The notes beneath the pieces were generated by a model. That model saw nothing but the letters and a program-made list of their open reading frames with translations. It was not told where the DNA came from and searched no databases. The position numbers and the translations under genes are program-made. Below, piece after piece: positions 8,501-17,688 of a DNA stretch of 51,689 nucleotides (the stretch's first letter is position 1; the number at the start of each line of letters is the position of its first letter). The stretch spans positions 1-51,689 of the forward strand of contig CAIRCM010000062.1 of assembly GCA_903877125.1 (NCBI GenBank), in the 5' to 3' direction. The DNA comes from an uncultured Acetobacteraceae bacterium. Its GTDB lineage: Bacteria; Pseudomonadota; Alphaproteobacteria; Acetobacterales; Acetobacteraceae.

Positions 8501-11171
8501 CGAGACAAACCGTATAGCGGCGATATTCAGCGGATTGACTGGTTATAACCCACCGCTCGGTGATATCATTCCAGTCAACCGCCAGAGTGTATCCGGCCGG
8601 GCGATCGCCTCGGGGCAAGTCATTCAGATCGAGGACGTTGCCGCCGACCCCGATTTTGCGACGCGCGCAAAGACCAACTCCACCGTCAGCGGCATCGGGA
8701 CCGTTCTGTCGGTGCCGCTGCTGCGCGATGGGGCGGTCATCGGTACAATCAATCTTGGGCGGGGCGAAATGCGCCCGTTTGCCACCGCGCAGATCGATCT
8801 AATTCGTACTTTCGCGGATCAAGCGGTCATCGCCATAGAAAACGCCCGGCTGCTGACCGAGCAACAGGAGGCGCTGGAACAGCAGACCGCAACGGCAGAG
8901 GTGCTGGGGGTCATCAACGCCAATCCCGGCGATCTGGCGCCGGTATTCGAGGCGATCCTGGACAAGGCGCATACGCTGTGTGGCGCCTCCATCGGTTCAC
9001 TGTTTACCTGGGATGGCGAGTTCATGCGCGCGGTCGCAACCCATGGCCAGCCAGCGGACTATGCGGCGCGGCTCGCTCAGGGCTTCCGTGCTTCGGCGGG
9101 AACCGTTGCCGGCGCGCTGGTTGACGGCGCGCGTTTTGTTCATGTGCCGGACATAATGGAGCTCACGCCAGATCCGCGGAGCGTGGCCGGCGCCGCCATC
9201 GCTGGAACCGGGATGCGCACAGTGCTACAGATACCGCTCCGTAAGGAGGGCAATCTGCTGGGCTATATCAGCGCCGCGCGCGCCGAAGTCCGCCCCTTCG
9301 CGGAAAAGGAAATTTCCCTGCTGGAAAATTTCGCCGCCCAGGCGGTCATCGCGATGGAAAACGCGCGGCTGTTGACGGAAACACAGGAGGCGCTGGAACA
9401 GCAGACCGCGACGGCAGAGGTGCTGGGTGTCATCAATGCAAACCCAGGCAACCTGAAGCCGGTATTCGATACGATACTGGAAAAGGCACATGCGCTATGC
9501 GGCGCCTCGATCGGGTCGTTAATTACCTATGATGGCGAGTTCATGCACACGGCGGCGACACGTGGATGGCCAGAAGACTATGTGGCCCATCTTGCTCAAC
9601 CATTCCGCCCGCAGGGGGTCACACGGCAATTGGTCGACGGCGCCCGTTTCTGTCATACACCGGATGTGGCGGCGTTGGCGGAGGACCCTGGAGGTCGTGC
9701 CGCAATCGCCATAAAACGAACCGGAATGCGCACGCTCTTGCAGGTACCGCTTCGGAGGGAGGACACTCTTCTCGGCTATATCAGCGCGGCACGTTTGGAA
9801 GCACGTCCCTTCACGGACAAGGAAATCGCTCTCCTTGAAAGCTTCGCCGCCCAGGCTGTGATAGCGCTGGAGAATGCGCGCCTTCTGAATGAAGTACGCC
9901 AGCGCCAGGAAGAACTCCGCATCACCTTCGAAAACATGGGCGATGGCGTGGCGATGTTCGACGCCGAACCGCGTTTGGTCGCCTGGAACAGCAAATTTCA
10001 GGAAATCTTCGCCGTCCCCTCCGATCTGCTGGAACAACGCAGGACCTACGCTGACTATATCCGCTTCCTCGCAGAACGCGGCGATTACGGGCCCGACACG
10101 GATGCGGAGGAGATGGTGCGCCGCGTCACCGAAAGCACCGGACAGCAGCGCGTCTACGAACGCACCCGACCGGACGGCCGCGTCGTCGAAATCCGCAACA
10201 ATCCGGTGGACGGCGGCGGTTTCGTGTTGATCTTCGCCGACATTACCGAGCGAAAACGCAACGAAGCTGCCATCGCCGCCGCTCGCGACGCGGCCGAGGA
10301 AGCGACCCGCGCCATCGAAGCCGCCTATCGCGACCTGAAAATCGCCCAGGCCAACCTCGTCCAAGCCGAGAAAATGGCTTCGCTCGGCCAACTCACCGCC
10401 GGTATCGCGCACGAAATCAAGAACCCGCTGAATTTCGTCAATAATTTCGCCAATCTGTCGGTGGAATTGTTGGAGGAATTCAAGGAGGCCGCCGCCCCCG
10501 GCCTCGAACACCTCACCGACGACCAGCGGGCCGACGTCGACGATCTCTCAACCATGCTCACCTCCAACCTGAAAAAGATCGAGGAACACGGCAAGCGCGC
10601 CGACGGCATCGTGAGGGCGATGCTGGAACATTCGCGCGGCGCATCGGGCGAACGGCGCGCGGTCGATCTGAACGCGCTGATCGATGAGGCCCTGAACCTC
10701 GCCTACCACGGTGCCCGAGCGCAGGACCAAAGCTTCAACATCACGCTTGAACGCGATTTCGCCGCCGGGATGGCGCCGATCGAGGTCAATCCACAGGACA
10801 TGACCCGCGTATTTCTGAACCTGTTCGGCAACGGCTTCTACGCCGCCAACAAGCGCGCGAAAGCCGGCACCGCATCCGGCTTCGAACCGGCACTGCGGGT
10901 CACGACGATCGACCATGGCGACAGGATCGAGGTTCAGGTCCGCGACAACGGCACCGGCATTCCCGAAGATATCCGCGACAAGTTGTTCGAGCCCTTCTTC
11001 ACCACCAAACCGACCGGCGAAGGCACCGGCCTCGGCCTGTCCATCACGTACGACATCGTCACCAAGCAGCACGGCGGCACGATCGCGGTGGAGAGCACGG
11101 TCGGCGACCACACGACATTCTCGGTCCAGCTCCCGCGCACCATGTTCGCCGACCGTGGAGGACTGGCATGA
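5580..11171 (+). CDS. Giant soluble histidine kinase: eight GAF domains, PAS, HisKA, HATPase
   Basis: The 1863-residue protein has no membrane segment. Eight GAF domains run in tandem (roughly 40-185, 211-367, 397-557, 577-737, 751-911, 931-1087, 1104-1264 and 1279-1437). Each opens with a coiled linker such as ATAEVLGVINANPGD and usually an LCGA helix. A PAS_7-type domain (about 1440-1558, ITFENMGDGVAMFDAEPRL), a dimerisation helix with phospho-acceptor His1611 (GIAHEIKNPLNFV) and a HATPase (about 1731-1858, [25 protein letters not shown]) follow. The ATG has a GGGAGGAA ribosome site. GAF ligands cannot be predicted. The likely partners are the two response regulators at 17291-18923. Eight GAFs is an unusually high number. 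The catalytic half is closely copied in the next gene. Confidence 0.93.
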   Translation: MDTAPTADTVADLRRLLTEREAERDAARAQTLAMGDVLRAIAASPADPQPVFELIARKVKDLYGAHAVSVVEHDGALLHQRALIGHEPEAAARLLAAFPRPPGPDTGPGRVVLSGKPVYVREIDKESGFIAAGRALGAGSYFGVPLLHEDRVVGVLGLWRADFGAFNEALVEIAKAFAQQAVIAIAGAKTLRELRERDEENRALIARQEASIAVLKAIAASPDDPQPVFELIARKARELCGAAQSGVTEYDGEVGYLRALDGYDPAVIDRMRRLYPRPPTPGTIFGRTILSGQIVHIRDVSTDRGLAHTTHDRARDLDTRSLLGVPLLRDGRAIGSIVLRRTQVGGFDDNQIALVRSFAEQAMIAIASANSLRELRERTAELAERNSAYGERIEQQAATIDVLQAMSASPGDAQPVLVAIAGRARAFCGAEAAGVVLLEDGYLHLRTHSGFSDAAADTYAAAFPRPVDETTVAGRAILARAAMHVPDIMADPRYVLRTIGTVSLFRSSAAVPLLRDGVPIGAIGLARSTPGICSDTQMELLKTFADQAVIAITSAETWRALQARTADLRESLEYQTAASDVLRIISQLTTDIQPVLDALVQIAARLCDAEMTVINRRDARMAWMAASHGYPESLCAYWRATGPIPLDPDSPVVAMRTLIEGQIVHIHDVSAVPGYPTPNIELGGLRTVVGAPLRRGDEIIGMIGLARQRVEPFTERQIALLQNFAAQAVIAIENTRLLTEQQEALERQTAMAEVLQVINASPGDLTPVFDAILEKALRICQPAFGTLRAFDGERSHVLAERGAHAALTAYRAHDSAQGLSPNFKSMLETRRPFHMLDIRESEGYQSGDSNTRAVADLGGARTVLLVPLLKEGVVVGNLQIYRREVRAFTDNEISLLENFAAQAVIAMENARLLGELRQRTGDLQQSLEYQTATSDVLKVINQAAFDTQPVFDKIVETVARLCGAEFANITNYDGETNRIAAIFSGLTGYNPPLGDIIPVNRQSVSGRAIASGQVIQIEDVAADPDFATRAKTNSTVSGIGTVLSVPLLRDGAVIGTINLGRGEMRPFATAQIDLIRTFADQAVIAIENARLLTEQQEALEQQTATAEVLGVINANPGDLAPVFEAILDKAHTLCGASIGSLFTWDGEFMRAVATHGQPADYAARLAQGFRASAGTVAGALVDGARFVHVPDIMELTPDPRSVAGAAIAGTGMRTVLQIPLRKEGNLLGYISAARAEVRPFAEKEISLLENFAAQAVIAMENARLLTETQEALEQQTATAEVLGVINANPGNLKPVFDTILEKAHALCGASIGSLITYDGEFMHTAATRGWPEDYVAHLAQPFRPQGVTRQLVDGARFCHTPDVAALAEDPGGRAAIAIKRTGMRTLLQVPLRREDTLLGYISAARLEARPFTDKEIALLESFAAQAVIALENARLLNEVRQRQEELRITFENMGDGVAMFDAEPRLVAWNSKFQEIFAVPSDLLEQRRTYADYIRFLAERGDYGPDTDAEEMVRRVTESTGQQRVYERTRPDGRVVEIRNNPVDGGGFVLIFADITERKRNEAAIAAARDAAEEATRAIEAAYRDLKIAQANLVQAEKMASLGQLTAGIAHEIKNPLNFVNNFANLSVELLEEFKEAAAPGLEHLTDDQRADVDDLSTMLTSNLKKIEEHGKRADGIVRAMLEHSRGASGERRAVDLNALIDEALNLAYHGARAQDQSFNITLERDFAAGMAPIEVNPQDMTRVFLNLFGNGFYAANKRAKAGTASGFEPALRVTTIDHGDRIEVQVRDNGTGIPEDIRDKLFEPFFTTKPTGEGTGLGLSITYDIVTKQHGGTIAVESTVGDHTTFSVQLPRTMFADRGGLA
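9897..11160 (+). repeat. Kinase C-terminal direct repeat, copy 1 (copy 2 at 12343-13606)
   Basis: The DNA encoding PAS, HisKA and HATPase of the giant kinase recurs 2446 bases downstream in the next kinase. Some stretches, such as 10395-10468 against 12841-12914, are base-for-base identical for more than 70 bases. Such conservation, including silent positions, indicates recent duplication or gene conversion. The third kinase (16450-17270) carries a more diverged version without PAS. Recombination between the copies would delete one kinase or swap sensor halves. Confidence 0.85.
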
Positions 11172-11223
11172 ACCGCCCCATCCGCTATCCTGCCCGCAAC
11201 ATGCGCCGGGAGGGAGCGGCCTC

Positions 11224-13617
11224 ATGAGTGACGCGGCCACTCAGCAGGAGTTGGCGGAACTCCGCCAGCAGCGCGACGCGGCCCTGGCGCGCGAGTCGGC
11301 GCTGGCCGAGGTGCTGTCTATCATCAACCGATCCCCCAGCGATCCTGGGCCGGTGTTCCAGGCGATTCTGGAGAAGGCGCACGCGCTGTGCGGGGCGGAA
11401 ATCGGGGCGCTGGCAACCTACGACGGCACGTTCATGCGCGCCGTGGCAGTTCGCGGTCTTTCGGCGGAGCACGCGGCGTTGATAACGGAGCCGTACCGTC
11501 CGAGTCCCGGGGGGATCCAGCGGCTTATTGACGGCGCGCGTTTCAATCAGATCGCCGATATCAAAGCGTCGAATGTGTCCGGTTTTGGCAGAATGTTTGC
11601 GGACCGTACCGGTCTTCAAACCTACCTTGGGGTTCCGCTTCGAAAAGACGGCGTCTTCGTGGGGCAAATCAGCGCCTACCGCACGGAAGTTCGCCCTTTC
11701 ACCGAAAAAGAAATCGCTCTGCTGGAGAGCTTCGCCGCCCAGGCGGTCATCGCGATGGAAAACGCGCGGCTGCTGACGGAATTGCGGGTCCGTGACGAGG
11801 ACAACAGCAGACTCATCGCGAGGCAGTCCGCCAGCATCGAGATTCTCAAGACAATTTCCGCCTCGCCCGACGACCCACAGCCGGTGTTCGAAATGATCGC
11901 CCGCCGGGCACGGGAACTGTGTGGCGCGGAAGCCGCGAGCGTGAGCGAGTTCGACGGCACCATGATGACCATGAGAGTCATGATCGGCCACGATGCCGCG
12001 GCGACGGCCCGGTACATGGCAAGCTTTCCCCGCCCCCCGATCGCCGAATCCTTGCATGGGAGTGTTATTCTCGCCGGGGAGGTCATTCATACCGGCGACA
12101 TCGCCAGCATACCCGCCTGGAGCGCCCTTACCGCCACCAACCTGGGCAATGCGGGCTCCGCGGTGGGGGTTCCGCTGAAGACCGACGGCAAGGTCATTGG
12201 CGCGATCGGCTTGTCCCACACCGATCGCAACGGTTTCGATCGCAACGCGGTGGCGCTTGTGGAGTCCTTCGCCGAACAGGCGGTGATCGCCATATCGAGT
12301 GCCAAGGCCCTGCGCGAACTTCGCGCCCGCACCGACGAACTCGCCCAACGCCAGAGCGAACTGCGTATCACCTTCGAAAATATGGGCGATGGCGTGGCCA
12401 TGTTCGACGCCGAACCGCGCCTGGTCGCCTGGAACGCCAAGTTCCAGGAAATCTTCGCGGTCCCCCCCGGACTTCTGGAACAACGCCAGACCTATGCCGA
12501 CTACATCCGCTTTCTCGCCCAACGCGGCGATTACGGAGCCGATACAGACATCGAGGGACAGGTTCGTCGCATCGCCGGCAACGCCGGCCAGCGTGGCGTT
12601 TATGAGCGCACCCGCCCCGACGGGAGGGTTATCGAGATCCGCAACAATCCGGTGGACGGCGGCGGTTTCGTGTTGATCTTCGGAGACATAACCGAACGAA
12701 GACGCAATGAATACGCCATCGCGGCCGCTCGCGACGCGGCCGAGGAAGCGACCCGCACCATCGAAGCCGCCTATCGCGACCTGAAAATCGCCCAGGCCAA
12801 CCTCGTCCAAGCCGAGAAAATGGCCTCGCTCGGACAGCTCACCGCCGGTATCGCGCACGAAATCAAGAACCCGCTGAATTTCGTCAATAATTTCGCCAAT
12901 CTGTCGGTGGAATTGCTGGAGGAATTCAAGGAAGCCGCCGCCCCCGGCCTCGAACACCTCACCGACGACCAGCGGGCCGATGTCGACGATCTCTCGAACA
13001 TGCTCACCTCCAACCTGAAAAAGATCGAGGAACACGGCAAGCGCGCCGACGGTATCGTCCGGGCCATGCTGGAACATTCGCGCGGCGCATCGGGCGAACG
13101 GCGCGCGATCGATCTGAACGCGCTGATCGATGAGGCCTTGAACCTCGCCTACCACGGCGCCCGCGCGCAGAACCAAAACTTCAATATCACGTTGGAACGC
13201 GATTTCGCACCCGGCCTGCCACCCATCGAGGTCAATCCGCAGGACATGACACGGGTGTTCCTGAACATGTTCACCAACGGCTTCTACGCCGCCAACAAGC
13301 GCGCGAAAGACGCCGCCCCCCCTGGCTTCGAGCCGACGTTACGCGTCGCCACCATCGATCGCGGCGATGCCGTGGAAGTCCAGGTCCGCGACAACGGAAC
13401 CGGCATCCCGCCAGCGATCAGAGACAAGCTGTTCGAACCTTTCTTCACAACGAAACCCACGGGCGAGGGTACCGGCCTCGGCCTGTCCATCACCTACGAC
13501 ATCGTCACAAAGCAGCACGGCGGCACGATCGCGGTGGAAAGCGTCGTCGACGACCACACCACCTTTTCAGTGACACTGCCCCGCCAGATGTTCGGCCCGG
13601 CGGGAGGGGTGGCATGA
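11224..13617 (+). CDS. Soluble histidine kinase: two GAF domains, PAS, HisKA, HATPase
   Basis: This 797-residue paralogue of the preceding kinase has two GAF domains (about 23-186 and 205-363), a PAS_7-type domain (about 374-493), a HisKA helix with His545 in GIAHEIKNPLNFV, and a HATPase (about 665-793) with intact N, G1 and G2 boxes. I start it at ATG 11224, preceded by GGGAGGGA. The same frame is open further upstream, but only inside the previous gene. It lies 52 bases after the giant kinase. From the PAS domain to the end it is nearly identical at DNA level to that kinase, which points to recent duplication or gene conversion. There is no membrane segment, so it should sense cytoplasmic ligands. 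Confidence 0.92.
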   Translation: MSDAATQQELAELRQQRDAALARESALAEVLSIINRSPSDPGPVFQAILEKAHALCGAEIGALATYDGTFMRAVAVRGLSAEHAALITEPYRPSPGGIQRLIDGARFNQIADIKASNVSGFGRMFADRTGLQTYLGVPLRKDGVFVGQISAYRTEVRPFTEKEIALLESFAAQAVIAMENARLLTELRVRDEDNSRLIARQSASIEILKTISASPDDPQPVFEMIARRARELCGAEAASVSEFDGTMMTMRVMIGHDAAATARYMASFPRPPIAESLHGSVILAGEVIHTGDIASIPAWSALTATNLGNAGSAVGVPLKTDGKVIGAIGLSHTDRNGFDRNAVALVESFAEQAVIAISSAKALRELRARTDELAQRQSELRITFENMGDGVAMFDAEPRLVAWNAKFQEIFAVPPGLLEQRQTYADYIRFLAQRGDYGADTDIEGQVRRIAGNAGQRGVYERTRPDGRVIEIRNNPVDGGGFVLIFGDITERRRNEYAIAAARDAAEEATRTIEAAYRDLKIAQANLVQAEKMASLGQLTAGIAHEIKNPLNFVNNFANLSVELLEEFKEAAAPGLEHLTDDQRADVDDLSNMLTSNLKKIEEHGKRADGIVRAMLEHSRGASGERRAIDLNALIDEALNLAYHGARAQNQNFNITLERDFAPGLPPIEVNPQDMTRVFLNMFTNGFYAANKRAKDAAPPGFEPTLRVATIDRGDAVEVQVRDNGTGIPPAIRDKLFEPFFTTKPTGEGTGLGLSITYDIVTKQHGGTIAVESVVDDHTTFSVTLPRQMFGPAGGVA
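12343..13606 (+). repeat. Kinase C-terminal direct repeat, copy 2
   Basis: This is the second copy of the PAS-HisKA-HATPase repeat described at 9897-11160, at a constant offset of 2446 bases. Differences are mostly silent or conservative, and the longest identical run spans the H-box. Confidence 0.85.
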
Positions 13618-13669
13618 CCCCGGCGACCGGTTATTCTACCCACCGGAAACGACCGGAAGGGGCCGCCCC

Positions 13670-16600
13670 ATGAACGCCGCGTCTGACGCCGATCCGCTGC
13701 GGGAGCTGGCCGAACTGCGCCGCCAGCGCGACGCGGCAACGGCGCAGACCGCGGCTTTGGGGGAGGTGCTGCGCGCCATCACCGCCTCCCCCGACGATCC
13801 CCAGCCCGTCTTCGAACTGATCGCCCGGCGGGCGCGGGAACTGTGCGGGGCCAACACCGTGACCATCCTGGAATACGACGGCACCCTTGTGCACGTCCGG
13901 GCCATGGTCGGCCATGTGCCGGCAGCGGCCGAGCAGGTCCGACGTACCTCTACCCGCACCCGTTTGACCCGGACGACGCCGTTGGACGCGCCATCGTCGG
14001 CAATGTCACCATCCATCAACGCGACGACCGGGATTTTGTGGCAACACAGCGCCTCCTGGGGGTGCCGTCGGCTTTGTTTGTTCCGCTGCGACGCGATGGC
14101 GGCCCGTCGGCGTTATCGGCCTGGGCCGCGCGCAAACCGGCGGGTTCAGCGACTCCGAGGTCGCGCTTATGGAATCCTTCGCGGAACAAGCCTCCCTGGC
14201 CATGGCCGGCGCCGCGCGGCACCGAGAGCTGCGCGAGTCGCTGGACCAACAAACCGCGACGGCCGAGGTGCTCGGCGTTATCAACGCCAACTCCGGCGAC
14301 CTCGCGCCGGTGTTCGATGCGATCCTGGAGAAGGCGCATGCGCTATGCGGCGTCACCATGGGGGCGCTTCTCACCTTCGACGGGGAATTGCTGGAAGCTG
14401 TGGAAACGCACGGCTACTCCCCAGAAGCTGAAGAAGTCGCGCGCCTCAGGCGACCGCTTTCGACTATCCAGCACGGTTTGTTGCGTGGGGAAGTCATTCA
14501 CATACCCGATATGCGAGAGTACCAGGGCCCATTAGGCGACCTGGGACGCGCATTCGTGGATGCCACCGGTGTCCGATCCTATCTCATGGTGCCATTGCGA
14601 AAGGACGGAACGCTGCTCGGCGCGATCTCGGCGGTTCGCACCGAGGTCCGCCCGTTCGCGGAAAATGAAATCGCGCTGCTGGAAAACTTTGCCGCCCAAG
14701 CGGTGATAGCGATGGAAAACGCCCGCCTGCTCGGCGAACTGCGCGAACGCACCGCCGAACTCGCCGAACGCAACGACGCCTTCGCGGAACGGATCGACCA
14801 TCAGGCCGCGACGATCGATGTGCTGAAGGAAATGTCGGCCTCGCCAGCCGACGCGCAGCCGGTGTTCGATTTGATATGTCGGCAGGCCCGCGATTTGTTG
14901 TTGGACGTCGCGAATGTCGCGTTGTTTGAATATGACGGCGCCCTGGTTCACCTGCGAACAAGCATCGGCCGCGAGCATTTCAACCCCGTGGGGCTCGAGC
15001 ACTATCTGACTGGATGGCCCCGGACACCCGACCGCGGCTCCATCTCGTGCCGGGCCGTTCTGGACGGCGCTATGATCCACATCCGGGACGTCCGGGACGA
15101 GCCCGGCGTCTCCCAGGCGGTGATCGACATCGGTCATCGGGCGCAGATCTCGATTCCATTGATGCGGGATGGACGGGCGATTGGCGCGCTTACCGCGGCC
15201 AGCATGCGCGTCGACGGCATCTCCGGCACCCAGATCGAGCTACTGAAAACCTTCGCGGAACAAGCCGCGATCGCGATCGGCAGCGCGGAGACGTATCGGG
15301 CGTTGCAGAAACGCACGGCCGCGCTGGCGGAACGCAACAGCGAGTTCGGCGAACGGATCGAACAGCAGGCCGCGACCATCGACGTGCTGAAGGTGATGTC
15401 CAGCACCCCGGACGACACGCAACCGGTGTTCAATCAGATCGTGCGACGCGCGAAGGAACTCTGCAACGGACAGACAGCCGCTTTGTTCGAACTGCGCGAC
15501 GGACTGGTGCATCTTCGGGCCATGCACAGTGAAACAAACATGAATGTTCCCGCGTATGCGTCTTACGTTGCGCAATTCCCGATGCAGCCTACGCGAGAAT
15601 CGATCCCGCTCCGTGCGATCCTCGATGGCCACGTCATTCATATTAAGGACATTAAGGCTGAATCGGGATTATCTCCCACGGTTCAGGCATTGATAAAAAC
15701 TCGTACCTACAGATCGCAAGTGGTCGTTCCGTTGATGCGCGATGGCGGGGCAATCGGTGCTGTATCGCTCACCGTCGATGAACCGGGTGGCTTCTCCGAC
15801 TCCCAGGTTGCGTTGCTAGCAACCTTCGCCGAGCAAGCTGTCATCGCGATCGGCAGCGTCGACACTTTCATCGCCCTGCGTGAACGCACCGCCGAACTCA
15901 CCCGTTCCTTGTCCGAGCTGCAAGCCCTGGAAGAAGTGCTGCGCGCGGTCAATTCCTCGCTCGATCTCGACACCGTCCTCGAAACCATCATCAGCCGCGC
16001 CGTCCGCCTGTCCCGCGCCGACGAAGGCATGGTCTACGAATTCGACGAAGCTGCGGGCTACTTCCTGCCCAAATCCGCCTACGGCATGACCGAGGCCCGC
16101 ATTGCCGGCCTCCGCCAACGCCGTATCCGGCTCGGCGAGACCTATCTTGGCCAGTCCGCGCTGGACCGAAAGCCCGTGCATGTCGATGACGTGCAACGAG
16201 ACACCAGCCTCCACGACACCACCGGGTTGCTCGCGGGCATCCACGCCGTGCTGGCGGTGCCATTGCTGAAGGACGACAAAGTCATCGGCGGCCTGGTCAT
16301 CCGCCGCCGCGCTGAGGGTGCATTCGAACCAACGATCGTCACGCTGATGCAAACCTTCGCCGGTCAGTGCGTGTTGGCGATTGAAAACGCCCGCCTGTTC
16401 CAGGAACTCGCCGCCCGTGGAGAGGAGGCCCGCCGAGCACGCCTCGCCGCCGAAACAGCGTTGACCGACCTGCAAAAAGCCCAGGACCGGCTGGTGCAAA
16501 CCGAGAAACTCGCGTCCCTCGGCCAACTCACCGCCGGTATAGCGCACGAAATCAAAAACCCGCTGAATTTCGTCAATAATTTCTCGGATCTGTCGGTCGA

Positions 16601-17294
16601 ACTGCTGAATGAATTGCTGGAAGCCGTGGCGCCCGGCAAACTCGACTTGGCGCCGTCACTGCGGGATGACATCGACGACCTGACCACTACGCTGAAATCC
16701 AACCTGGAGAAAATCGTCCATCACGGCAAGCGCGCCGACGGGATCGTGAAGAGCATGCTGCTTCATTCCCGCACCGGTCCCAGCGAACACCGCCCGATCG
16801 ACGTCAACAACACCATCGAGGAAGCACTGAACCTGGCCTACCACGGTGCTCGGGCGGAAAATCAGCAATTCAATATCACCATGGAAAAAGAACTCGATCC
16901 CAAAGCCGGATCGGTCGATGCCTACCCGCAGGAACTGTTGCGGGTGTTCCTGAACCTGATCGGCAACGGCTTTTACGCCGCACACAAACGGGCGCAGAAA
17001 ACGCCGGGCCTGGAGCCGGTACTGAAGATCGCGACGAAAGACCTGGGCGAACGCGTCGAACTGAAAGTGCGCGACAACGGCACCGGCATCCCGCCCGATA
17101 TGCGGGAGAAGATCTTCGAACCGTTCTTCACCACCAAACCGGCCGGCGAAGGCACCGGCCTCGGTCTGTCCTTGAGCTACGACATCATCGTCAAACAGCA
17201 CGGCGGCCAGGTCAGCGTCGACAGCGAGACCGACGCCTTCACCGAATTTACCGTCACACTGCCGCGCCAAATGGCGAAAGGAGCAACGCGATGA
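13670..17294 (+). pseudogene. Soluble histidine kinase with five GAF domains, two frameshifts in the first GAF
   Basis: ATG 13670 (after GGAAGGGG) starts a third kinase. The frame is lost twice inside GAF 1. Near 13934-13940 the homologous reading moves to YLYPHPFDPDDAVGR in the next frame, and near 14105 it moves again to VGVIGLGRAQTGGFSD, which then stays open to TGA 17292-17294. Both shifts equal the loss of one base, the second probably a G in GGCCCG(G)TCGG. The rest is well conserved: GAF 2-5 (about 14265-14745, 14815-15300, 15380-15870 and 15930-16420), H-box His codon at 16545-16547, and HATPase with DNGTGIP and [18 protein letters not shown]. There is no PAS domain. A shortened kinase could start at ATG 14169 and keep four GAFs. 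The stop overlaps the next start (ATGA), so kinase and regulator are translationally coupled. Confidence 0.82.
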
Positions 17295-17688
17295 CCGTTA
17301 CCGTTCTGATCGTCGACGACGAGCCCGACATCGAAACCATGTTTCGTCAGCATTTCCGCCGGGAAGTGAGACAAGGCCTGTACAGCCTCGATTTCGCGCT
17401 GTCCGGCAAGGAACCCTGGATAAACTCGAAGGCTGCGTCGGCGAAGATATCATTCTGCTGGTGTCCGACATCAACATGCCCGGCATGACGGGCCTGCAAC
17501 TGCTGCCGGTCGTAAAGGAACGTCGTCCCAATTTGCCGGTGTTCATGATCTCCGCCTACGGCGACAAGGACACCGTCGCCACCGCCATGGAATGCGGAGC
17601 CACCAAATTTCTGCCCAAGCCGGTGGACTTTGCCCAGCTCAAGCAGGATGTCGCCGCCGTCATCGCCGAGACCGGAGGGGGCGCATGA
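17291..17688 (+). pseudogene. Single-domain response regulator, frameshifted
   Basis: The gene starts at ATG 17291, overlapping the kinase stop, with VLIVDDEPDIETMFRQHFRR, a normal receiver start with the acidic pair. After ALSGKE the frame is lost near 17420. Reading on in the next frame gives LDKLEGCVGEDIILLVSDIN, the strand ending in the phospho-acceptor Asp, then PVFMISAYGD and the conserved Lys in LPKPVDF, ending at TGA 17686-17688. One missing base (CTGGATAAA should follow GCC or CCC) explains everything. With the base restored it would be a 132-residue receiver-only protein, likely a phosphotransfer partner of the adjacent kinases. The stop overlaps the ATG of the cyclase gene. Confidence 0.85.
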
